From positions 1 to 12,622 of the forward strand of contig JASLAV010000969.1 in NCBI GenBank assembly GCA_030146905.1: DNA of 12,622 nt, in the 5' to 3' direction. Origin of the DNA: Lentzea sp. GTDB lineage: Bacteria; Actinomycetota; Actinomycetes; Mycobacteriales; Pseudonocardiaceae. Of the stretch, positions 1 through 5,895 are shown piece after piece; position 1 is the first letter of the stretch, and every line of letters starts with the position of its first letter. The notes under the pieces were generated by a model. It was not told where the DNA came from. It saw nothing but the letters and a program-made list of their open reading frames with translations, and searched no databases. The translations under genes were made by a program, and so were the position numbers.

Positions 1-138
1 CGGGTCGAGCCGGATCGCGTTGGCCGTGACGTTCACGGGGCTCTGCGTCGGTGTAGCCGACTCGGCCGCACCGACCGCGAAGAACGACGCGGTCAGCACG
101 AGGGGAAGAAGAGCCGGAAGGGACCGTTTCAAGTTCAT
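1..138 (-). CDS. Secreted protein, N-terminal fragment (runs off the window)
   Basis: Only the first 46 codons are present; the gene continues past base 1. The start is ATG at 138-136. The product begins MNLKRSLPALLPLVLTASFF, a textbook Sec signal: a short basic n-region with K4 and R5, a hydrophobic core at about residues 7-22, and a small-residue stretch (VGAAESA) around residues 22-28 where cleavage is likely. The mature part starts with Thr/Pro/Gln-rich sequence and then NVTANAIRLDP. No catalytic domain is visible, so the function is unknown. A G-rich stretch (AGTGG) lies about 5 bases before the ATG and could be a weak ribosome binding site. It lies beside the arm of a large palindrome in the leader, which may control this gene. 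The upstream region to about 437 holds no other gene, so this gene probably has its own promoter there. Confidence 0.75.
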   Translation of the reverse strand, partial: MNLKRSLPALLPLVLTASFFAVGAAESATPTQSPVNVTANAIRLDP

Positions 139-145
139 TGCACCA

Positions 146-169
146 CTTTTCACCCGATCGAGTGAAAAG
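146..169. promoter_or_regulatory. 24-bp near-perfect palindrome in the leader of the secreted-protein gene
   Basis: The arms are CTTTTCACC (146-154) and AGTGAAAAG (161-169) around a self-complementary CGATCG core (155-160). Eleven of the twelve base pairs match; the only mismatch is 154/161. It lies 8-31 bases upstream of the ATG at 138. It could be a repressor operator, or in the mRNA a hairpin beside the ribosome binding site. A palindrome without a spacer favours a protein-binding site. No regulator can be assigned. Confidence 0.6.
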
Positions 170-437
170 GGAAACAAAGTGTGTTCGCGCTCTCACGGAT
201 TCGGAATTCCCGCGCGGTCTCAATTGGCACGGCGCAAATGGTGAACGACGAGGTTCTCGAACTGAATTGTCCGATTCGATCATTTTTGACGGTTTTAGAA
301 TAAATGGCCGGGCTGCGACCGAATTGGTTGATGTTGACCGAATCACGCGGTGCTCGACCTGCACGCGGGGTGCCGATGAACAGCACCACCACCGAACCTG
401 GTGGCGCGAACTTCCCGCACAACGGCTCCGCCGCGTG
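170..437. other. Intergenic stretch without a recognised gene
   Basis: No reading frame here looks like a protein. Bases 261-306 are noticeably richer in A and T than the surroundings (ATTTTTGACGGTTTTAGAAT), typical of a promoter or non-coding region in such a genome. The promoter of the leftmost gene must lie here or nearby, but I found no -35/-10 pair with acceptable spacing. Upstream parts of the neighbouring MmcQ/YjbR remnant are not recognisable here. Confidence 0.5.
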
Positions 438-598
438 AAGTTCGCGTTCCCCAGCCAGTCGGATATGCGCTTCCAGTGGGTGCACGCGTCGATGCGGAGC
501 CGGACGCCGAGGAGATGACCGAGCTCGTCGTCGAGGCTTGGATGACGCACAGGTCGAAAAAGGTCATCCGCGAGCACCTCGGCGAGGACTTCTTTTAG
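438..598 (+). pseudogene. Frameshifted C-terminal remnant resembling MmcQ/YjbR-family protein
   Basis: Two frames together read like the end of an MmcQ/YjbR-type small protein. Frame one (438-485) gives KFAFPSQSDMRFQWVH. Frame two (485-598) gives ARVDAEPDAEEM, then TELVVEAWMTHRSKKVIREH and LGEDFF, ending in TAG. The second part resembles the family's C-terminal helix pattern (ELVVEAW, then KK). The junction lies in the alternating CG run at 485-488. One extra CG dinucleotide would restore a continuous frame reading VHARVDA, so a two-base deletion in a short repeat is a plausible cause. Nothing family-like is found upstream of 438, so the 5' part also seems lost. The family assignment is from memory of the pattern and is tentative; the broken-gene interpretation is firmer than the family name. 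The alternative is an unrelated short ORF starting at 401. Confidence 0.45.
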
Positions 599-753
599 TC
601 AACACTGAAGCTATTGAGCAAGGTATACAGAGGGCGGCTGTCACCACCTCACTACTTCCGACGCTTGCGATTCACGGCGTCCTCAGCGGCCAGACGCACG
701 CCTGGGCTGACGACCACGGCACGGCGCCCGGCCGCTGGCGGACCGCCGCCGGC

Positions 754-2454
754 TCAGCGTGAGCTGTAGGCCCACTTCGTGCGGTTCGCCGCGTCCTCCA
801 CGCCGGTGAAGCCCTCGTTGGGGACGAACTCGTCCTCGCCGAAGTCCATGTCGGTGTCGTCGGCGGTGCCACCGATGCCGTCCGCGCCGACCGCGAACAT
901 CGCCTTCGGGTTGCCGCCCTGGTCCATCAGCGTGTCGTGCGCGTTGAACTGGTGCTGGTGCCACGACCCCGACAGGTGCCCGAGCTCGTGCGCGGCGATG
1001 TTGCCCAGTGCGCGGCCGATGAACAGCGTCTTGTCGCTCTGCGGCGTGATGTAGGTGTTGAGCGAGACGGACGCGCCCGCGGGAGCGCTGAGCCGGTCGA
1101 GGTGCAGCATCGCGGTTTCCTCCTGCCCGAAGTTGCCTGGGTCGATGGTCTGCGCGATGGCCACGGTCGCGACGCCGGACTCCGCGATCGTGCCGCCGAC
1201 CACGATCCGGCTCACGTTCTCCTGGCCCCACGGGTCGGCGTGGTCACGGCTGTTGAGCAGCCTGACCCCGAAGTGGCCGTGCAGCCTCATGTTCTCCCGG
1301 AAGGTGTCGAGCAGAGCGGAGACCACGGCGTCTTCGTCCTGTTCGGACAGTTGCCAGTTCCGCAGGAAGTTCGCGAACGGTGACAGCTGCCGGTTTCCGT
1401 CCCCGCCGAACGGCGTCGTGTCGACGACGGCACCGTCGAAGTCGACGAACACGGTCTGCTGACCGGCGTTCTCGCTGCCGGGTCGGAACGCCTTCACGGT
1501 CAGCTCGTAGCGCCCGGTGCCGTCCTCGACGCCGACGTGGTAGCGGCCGTCGCGGGGTGCCACGAAGTCCGCGCCCGCGTTGCCACCGCCCGGCAACGGG
1601 CTCTCCGGCGGGTAGATGACGGAGAAGTCCTGCCGCGAGCCCATCACCAGGCGGCCCCCGGTGTCGTGCACGACGACCTTGCGCGGGGAACCCGTGACGG
1701 ACGCGCCGAGCACGTCGCCCGCCCTCAGGTCGACGGCGAAGAAGTCCCTGTCGCCCTGGCCTTCCCCGGCCGCGAGCGAGAGCTCGTAGGTGCCTTCGGT
1801 GTTCAACGTGCCCGTGACGCGCACGAAGTAGTCGGCGCCCGCCGTGAGCTCCAGCTCCAGGCGGGCGTCGGTGGAGGCACCGGCGTTGTCCCCCACCGCG
1901 ATCTGAGTGCCGGCCGCGTCGAACACCGTCAGCACCGTGTCGAGGTCGCTGCCAGGGGTGATGGTGGTGATGGTCGTGAGACCCGCTCCCCGCAACCGGT
2001 AGTGGTCCTGGTCCTGTGCCGTGATCCTGCCGGTCGTGCGGATCGCGCGGCGGGTCGTGCCGACGCCGGTGTCGCTCGCGGTCTGCGGGCTGTCGTTGGG
2101 CTCGGCGAACTCGGCGACCGTCGGCATCGTCGGGTCGGCGAGCAGCGAGCCGGTGAACACCGCGCTGCGGTGTTTCCTGAACTCGTTGGACTCCGACGTC
2201 CACGGGCTGTCGTTGCGTCCGCGCGCCGACACGGGCTCGCGTTCCGCGTAGGTGTAGCCGGGTCTCGTCGAGGCGAGAACGCGCGCCCTCGACTTCGCCT
2301 CCCGCGCCCGTGCCACCGCAGCCATGTCCACGTTGTCCGGGTCTTCGAGGAACGCGAGCAACGGATCCGGTCGCGCCGGCGCCGGTGCCGCGTGAACTGC
2401 CGTCTGACCGCTCAACACCAGTACGGCGACGGCGATCGCTCCCATCAAACGCAT
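754..2454 (-). CDS. Secreted metzincin-type zinc metalloprotease with PPC-like domains
   Basis: 566 residues. The signal peptide is at residues 1-22 (hydrophobic core, then AVHA before APAPARP). Residues about 115-226 form a pre-peptidase C-terminal (PPC) type beta domain, including DQDHYRL, DLDTVLTVFDAAG and DYFVRVTG. Residues about 235-325 look like a second, divergent copy (DRDFFAVDL, GRYHVGVEDGTGRYELTV). The catalytic part follows at about 334-566: HELGHLSGSWH at 489-499 is the HExxHxxGxxH zinc motif, with E490 as the expected base, and TLM at 508-510 is a candidate Met-turn. The acidic tail DGIGGTADDTDMDFGEDE may bind calcium. The PPC-like domains are N-terminal to the protease domain rather than at the usual C-terminal position. 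The start is ATG at 2454 with GGGGGAG just upstream. The gene follows a methyltransferase gene after 69 bases on the same strand. The exact peptidase family is not assigned. Confidence 0.88.
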   Translation of the reverse strand: MRLMGAIAVAVLVLSGQTAVHAAPAPARPDPLLAFLEDPDNVDMAAVARAREAKSRARVLASTRPGYTYAEREPVSARGRNDSPWTSESNEFRKHRSAVFTGSLLADPTMPTVAEFAEPNDSPQTASDTGVGTTRRAIRTTGRITAQDQDHYRLRGAGLTTITTITPGSDLDTVLTVFDAAGTQIAVGDNAGASTDARLELELTAGADYFVRVTGTLNTEGTYELSLAAGEGQGDRDFFAVDLRAGDVLGASVTGSPRKVVVHDTGGRLVMGSRQDFSVIYPPESPLPGGGNAGADFVAPRDGRYHVGVEDGTGRYELTVKAFRPGSENAGQQTVFVDFDGAVVDTTPFGGDGNRQLSPFANFLRNWQLSEQDEDAVVSALLDTFRENMRLHGHFGVRLLNSRDHADPWGQENVSRIVVGGTIAESGVATVAIAQTIDPGNFGQEETAMLHLDRLSAPAGASVSLNTYITPQSDKTLFIGRALGNIAAHELGHLSGSWHQHQFNAHDTLMDQGGNPKAMFAVGADGIGGTADDTDMDFGEDEFVPNEGFTGVEDAANRTKWAYSSR

Positions 2455-2523
2455 GACTCCCCCAGTCTGCAGATCACCCAGATCTACACCGCGGAGAGGA
2501 CTCGCGCCCGACCTTTTGGCGAA

Positions 2524-3054
2524 TCAGAGGGTGTGGACGGAAACGGCGTAGTCGCCGCCTCTGAACGTTTCCCGGTCCCACGTCGCGAACCGCTCGGCGA
2601 GCCGGAGCCCCGCGCGCGAGCAGTGCTCGTCGTACTCCTCGACCGTGTAGCCGCGGTTCAGGCTGAAGCCTGCGACGAGAACCTCGCCGACGTGCCTGGC
2701 GACACCGGCGACGAGCGCGTCCTGCGTGCCGGGAGCGGTGAACAGCGGCACGTTGCCCGCCATCACGACCACGTCGAACGTGCGGCCCAGGTCGAGCTCG
2801 GCCAGGTCGGACCTGACCCACGTGATGCCCGGCGCCAGCTCCCGCGCGTGGTCGAGCATCGACTCGTCGAGGTCGGCGCCGACGACCTCGATGCCGTGCC
2901 TGGCCAGCTCGATCGCGACGCGCCCGGTGCCGCAGCCCGCGTCCAGCACGGTCTTCGGCGCGTAGGCGCGCACGAACGCCGCCTCGCCGTGCACGTCCAT
3001 CCCCGACTCGGCGAGCGAGTCGAACCTGCGCTGGTACTCAGCCCCGTTCCACAC
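2524..3054 (-). CDS. Class I SAM-dependent methyltransferase
   Basis: 176 residues, the size of a minimal Rossmann methyltransferase. Motif I is VLDAGCGTG at residues 36-44, the SAM-binding glycine loop. The acidic residue ending strand beta-2 is D61 in VVGADLDESML, which would hold the ribose. SDLAEL around 82-87 and FDVVVMAGN around 93-101 correspond to the later core motifs. The end (DRETFRGGDYAVSVHTL) is the usual beta-6/beta-7 tail. The sequence gives no clue to the substrate; small-molecule methylation is the commonest role of this fold when it stands alone. I chose the GTG start at 3054 because the product then begins like relatives (WNGAEYQRRFDSLAESG). There is no clear Shine-Dalgarno sequence, and the frame stays open upstream. 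It is divergent from the esterase gene, with 66 bases between the starts, and could be transcribed together with the metalloprotease downstream. Confidence 0.87.
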   Translation of the reverse strand: MWNGAEYQRRFDSLAESGMDVHGEAAFVRAYAPKTVLDAGCGTGRVAIELARHGIEVVGADLDESMLDHARELAPGITWVRSDLAELDLGRTFDVVVMAGNVPLFTAPGTQDALVAGVARHVGEVLVAGFSLNRGYTVEEYDEHCSRAGLRLAERFATWDRETFRGGDYAVSVHTL

Positions 3055-3095
3055 CGTTGGAGCATAGATCCGATGATCGGCGGATGGCGGCCGGG

Positions 3096-3109
3096 TGGGA
3101 GCGCTGCCA
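3096..3109. promoter_or_regulatory. CebR-like LacI-family operator before the esterase gene
   Basis: TGGGAGCGCTGCCA is a 14-bp palindrome with one mismatched pair. It differs by one base from TGGGAGCGCTCCCA, the box known for the cellobiose-responsive repressor CebR of Streptomyces. It ends 11 bases before the ATG of the SGNH hydrolase gene and touches its AAGG ribosome binding site, a position suited to repression. It also lies in the divergent gap to the methyltransferase gene. That a CebR-type protein binds here is inferred. Confidence 0.6.
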
Positions 3110-3120
3110 AGGTCAAGTGC

Positions 3121-4296
3121 ATGACGCGCTTTCTGCTGGCAGTGGCGTTGCTCGTGGCGGTGGCCTCGCCCGCTCAGGCCGCACCCGCGAGATGGGTCGG
3201 CACCTGGGCCACCGCGCCCTCATCGGCCGTTCCCGGTACGGAGAACGGCTACCCGAACTTCTCGCTGCGCAACATCGTGCACGTGAGCGCGGGAGGCAAG
3301 GAGATCCGCGTCCGGCTCTCCAACGCCTACGGCCGCACCCCTGTCCTGTTCGGCAAGGTCACCGTGGCGCGTGCGGCGGGTCCGGACACGCCCACCGCGG
3401 TGCCCGGCACGATGCGCACGCTGACGTTCGGCGGTGCCACGTCCATCACGGCTCCGCCCGGCGCGGACGTGGTCAGCGACGGCGTGGCGCTGACCGTGCC
3501 CGCCGACTCGGACCTGCTGGTCACCGTCTTCACCCCGGAACCCGGTGGTCCCGTCACGCACCACCAGCTGACCATGCAGAACTCGTACTTCACCCGCGAG
3601 GGCGACCACGCAGCCGACGAGTCGGGGGCCGCGTTCCGCGAGCGCACCACCAACTGGCACTTCGTGTCGGGCGTGGACGTGCGCACCTCGTCGTTGCGCG
3701 GCAGCGTGGTGGCGCTCGGTGACTCGATCACCGACGGCGCGAACTCGACGTGGGGCGCGAACCTGCGCTGGCCGGACCAGCTCGCCGACAGGGTCAACAC
3801 CCGGCTGGGCGTGCTGAACGCGGGCATCAGCGGCAACCGGCTGCTGCTCGACGGCGGCTCGGCGGGCCCCAACGCGCTGGCCCGGCTGAACCGCGACGTG
3901 CTGACCCAGTCCGGTGTCCGGTCGGTGATCGTGTTCGAGGGCATCAACGACATCCAGCAGACCCCGCACGAGACCGACCCCGCCAAGATCATCGCGGCGC
4001 TGAAGCAGATCGCCGCCCGTTCGCACGACCGCGGGTTGCGGGTGATCGGCGCGACCATCACCCCGTTCAAGGGCTGGAACAGCTACACGGAGGAGCTGGA
4101 GGCGGTGCGGCAGGCCGTGAACGCGTTCATCCGCACGAGCTCCGACTTCGACGCCGTCGTGGACTTCGACGCCGTCATCCGCGACCCGGCCGACCCGCAG
4201 CGCATCCGGCCGGCCTACGACGAGGGCGACCACCTGCACCCCGGCGACAAGGGCTTCGAGGCCATGGCGAAGGCGGTCGACCTGGCCGTGCTCTGA
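3121..4296 (+). CDS. Secreted SGNH/GDSL-family esterase
   Basis: 391 residues with a signal peptide (MTRFLLAVALLVAVASPAQA, cleavage expected after residue 20). The N-terminal part (about 24-190) is a beta-rich domain starting RWVGTWATAP, as is common in actinobacterial XynE-like GDSL hydrolases. The SGNH catalytic domain follows. Block I is GDSITDG with nucleophile S202. Block II is NAGISGN with the oxyanion glycine near 235-238. Block III is GIND with N276. Block V is DHLHP with D370 and H373 completing the catalytic site. The family hydrolyses ester bonds of lipids or acylated carbohydrates. A polysaccharide deacetylase role would fit the CebR-like box upstream but is not shown by the sequence. 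The ATG at 3121 is the real start, because it begins the signal peptide and has AAGG 9 bases upstream; the open frame upstream is an antisense shadow. Confidence 0.93.
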   Translation: MTRFLLAVALLVAVASPAQAAPARWVGTWATAPSSAVPGTENGYPNFSLRNIVHVSAGGKEIRVRLSNAYGRTPVLFGKVTVARAAGPDTPTAVPGTMRTLTFGGATSITAPPGADVVSDGVALTVPADSDLLVTVFTPEPGGPVTHHQLTMQNSYFTREGDHAADESGAAFRERTTNWHFVSGVDVRTSSLRGSVVALGDSITDGANSTWGANLRWPDQLADRVNTRLGVLNAGISGNRLLLDGGSAGPNALARLNRDVLTQSGVRSVIVFEGINDIQQTPHETDPAKIIAALKQIAARSHDRGLRVIGATITPFKGWNSYTEELEAVRQAVNAFIRTSSDFDAVVDFDAVIRDPADPQRIRPAYDEGDHLHPGDKGFEAMAKAVDLAVL

Positions 4297-4323
4297 CACC
4301 CCGCGGCGCACACCACCGGGACA

Positions 4324-4337
4324 CGATCGGGCGATCG
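4324..4337. repeat. Paired CGATCG palindromes upstream of the lipoprotein gene
   Basis: Two identical 6-bp palindromes, CGATCG at 4324-4329 and 4332-4337, are separated by GG. Together they make a 14-bp dyad just before a possible -35 element. They might be a regulator site, but CGATCG is common in GC-rich actinomycete DNA, so this could be chance. Confidence 0.3.
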
Positions 4338-4341
4338 AGGT

Positions 4342-4369
4342 TTGTGTCACCCCCTGGTCCGGCTATTCG
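4342..4369 (+). promoter_or_regulatory. Possible promoter of the lipoprotein gene
   Basis: TTGTGT (4342-4347) and TATTCG (4364-4369) are separated by 16 bases, 42 bases before the ATG at 4412. The -10 match is weak. The position fits a gene that probably has its own promoter, 115 bases after the esterase stop. Confidence 0.3.
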
Positions 4370-4411
4370 ACGGAGATCAACTCGATCCACCGGCACCAAG
4401 GGGTTAGTTCG

Positions 4412-4966
4412 ATGCGTGTCACGATCCTCGCCGTCGCCCTCGTGTTCGGCCTGGCGGCCTGCGGGGCGCCGGCGACGAGCTCAGACGCCCAGAGCCAGGC
4501 GCCGGCCCCGGCCGCGCCCGCCTCCGCGAGCTCCGACCAGCAGAAGCCCTCGGTGAAGGCGGAGCTGACGATGCAGGGCAAGCCGGGGCTGGGGCTGCTG
4601 GCCGTGACGAACCGGGGTTCCTCGCCGATCACCTTCCAGGGCTGGCCGAAGCTGTCCTTCACCAACCCCGCCGGTGAGACCGCGGCCATCCCGGTGGAGC
4701 AGAAGCTCGTGCCGGGCGAGGGCCCGTCGATCACCCTGCAGCCGGGGCAGACGGCCTTCGCGGGCGTGCAGCTCGACACGGACGACGACACCCCCTCGTT
4801 CGCCATCAACGAGATGACCGCCGAGCTGCCGGGCACGGCACCCGCGAAGGTGACGTTCATCGGGACCGACGGGAAGCAGATCACCGACACCAGCGGGATC
4901 AAGGTCGGTGAGGCCAAGGTCGGCACGATGCAGCCGGCCGCGCAGGGCGTCCTGACCTTCGACTGA
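4412..4966 (+). CDS. Lipoprotein with a DUF4232-like domain
   Basis: 184 residues. The lipoprotein signal is MRVTILAVALVFGLAAC, with lipobox LAAC and C17 as the lipidated residue, so the product should be anchored on the outer face of the membrane. Residues 18-46 are a low-complexity Ala/Pro/Ser/Gln linker. The rest (about 48-184) is beta-rich and follows the pattern of DUF4232 domains: LLAVTNRGSSPITFQGWPKL, then a proline/glycine-rich strand, then ITLQPGQTAFAGVQL. The cysteines common in DUF4232 proteins are absent, so membership is divergent. No enzymatic motif is visible and the role is unknown. AAGGGG lies 8 bases before the ATG, a strong ribosome binding site. The stop is only 5 bases from the stop of the convergent LamG-like gene. 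Confidence 0.85.
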   Translation: MRVTILAVALVFGLAACGAPATSSDAQSQAPAPAAPASASSDQQKPSVKAELTMQGKPGLGLLAVTNRGSSPITFQGWPKLSFTNPAGETAAIPVEQKLVPGEGPSITLQPGQTAFAGVQLDTDDDTPSFAINEMTAELPGTAPAKVTFIGTDGKQITDTSGIKVGEAKVGTMQPAAQGVLTFD

Positions 4967-4971
4967 CCTGA

Positions 4972-5895
4972 TCAGCTCTTCGCCCAGCGGTGCTGCAGGC
5001 GCACCTCCCACGGCCTGACGGCCCGGTCGAGGAACATCAGCTCGTCCACGCGGCAGTGGCAGGCGTTGCCCTCGCGGGTGTTCTGCGGGTAGCTCCCACC
5101 GATCTTGATCCCGCGCGGGTCGGTGGGAGACGCCAGATCCGGCTCGGGTTCGCCTTCGAGCTCCCACGGGTCGCCGGCGGTGACGTACTGCCCCGCCACC
5201 GGCTCCCCGTCGCGGTACAGGGCCATCGCGCCGGTGTCGAAGTCGAACGTCGCCGCCAGGAACACCCATTCGTCCTGCGGCAACAGCTCCTGCCACGGCT
5301 CGGCGGCCGCGAACGTCTGCGACCCACCGCCGTCGAGACGCCTGGCCAGTGCCACGAGCTTCAGCTCGCCGCCGACCTGGATCAGCTCCAGCAACGCCCG
5401 CACCGCGTGGCCGTTGGAGTCGCCGGACAGCACGCCCGCCAGGCCGATCGCGCCGTACAGGTCGGACGGGTCGGCGGTGTTCGAGTTCGGGGCGGGGTTC
5501 TGGCCCGTCATCTTCACCCAGCCCATGATCGACGCCTCGCGCGTGCCGTTGAACGCCTTCAGGGACGGCACACCGGACTCGCTGTACAGGCCCGCCTTCC
5601 AGTCGTCGTTCCCGGCCGTGGCGGGGTTGATCTGCTTGAGCTGCAACGACGTCCGGCTGAACGCCCCGTCCGGCACGCGCATCGCGGCACCGCCGTTGAT
5701 CAGCGACAACGACGTGCCGGAACGGCCGCGGTCCCGTTCCAGAGCGGGGTTTCCGCGCGCCGGGTGCTCGAAGTCGTAGTAGGCCACCAGGTCGCGGGCC
5801 AGCGTGGGCAGCACGGCGCCGGCCGTGGCCTGGGCAGGTGCGGCCAGACCGGCGCAGAAGGCGGCGGCCACACCGAGCGTCAGCAGTCGTCTCAT
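4972..5895 (-). CDS. Secreted LamG-like (concanavalin A-fold) protein
   Basis: 307 residues. The signal peptide is MRRLLTLGVAAAFCAGLAAP followed by AQA, with cleavage near residue 23. The mature protein is essentially one LamG/concanavalin A-like jelly roll. It opens with LVAYYDFEHP at about 36-45 and contains EASIMGWVKM (about 120-129). It then shows the typical DEWVFLAATFDFDTGAMALYRDGEPV (about 208-233) in two successive strands, and closes with CRVDELMFLDRAVRPWEV (about 281-298). Such domains usually bind carbohydrate or other ligands, and no catalytic residues are recognised. CHC at 279-281 could make a disulphide or bind metal. The ATG at 5895 overlaps the stop of the upstream dehydrogenase-like gene in an ATGA, so translation is probably coupled and the two proteins likely work together outside the cell. 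The frame stays open upstream of 5895 only as a shadow of that gene. Confidence 0.85.
   Translation of the reverse strand: MRRLLTLGVAAAFCAGLAAPAQATAGAVLPTLARDLVAYYDFEHPARGNPALERDRGRSGTSLSLINGGAAMRVPDGAFSRTSLQLKQINPATAGNDDWKAGLYSESGVPSLKAFNGTREASIMGWVKMTGQNPAPNSNTADPSDLYGAIGLAGVLSGDSNGHAVRALLELIQVGGELKLVALARRLDGGGSQTFAAAEPWQELLPQDEWVFLAATFDFDTGAMALYRDGEPVAGQYVTAGDPWELEGEPEPDLASPTDPRGIKIGGSYPQNTREGNACHCRVDELMFLDRAVRPWEVRLQHRWAKS

Noticed and set aside
721..750. GC-rich hairpin after the metalloprotease gene as a terminator
   Set aside because: Several short GGC/GCC pairings are possible, but none gives a stable unique stem with a T-run.
1084..1089. Further AGCGCT cores at 1084-1089 and 8857-8862 as extra operators
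   Set aside because: Both lie inside coding sequence and the flanks do not extend the palindrome.
2471..2485. AGATC-ACCCA-GATCT hairpin upstream of the metalloprotease gene
   Set aside because: Five-base arms are too short to separate from chance, and no matching promoter elements with good spacing were found.
1537..3120. Long plus-strand open frame continuous with the esterase gene
   Set aside because: It lies antisense to the metalloprotease and methyltransferase genes, its translation is arginine-rich and low in complexity as expected for a GC-rich shadow, and the signal peptide at 3121 marks the true esterase start.
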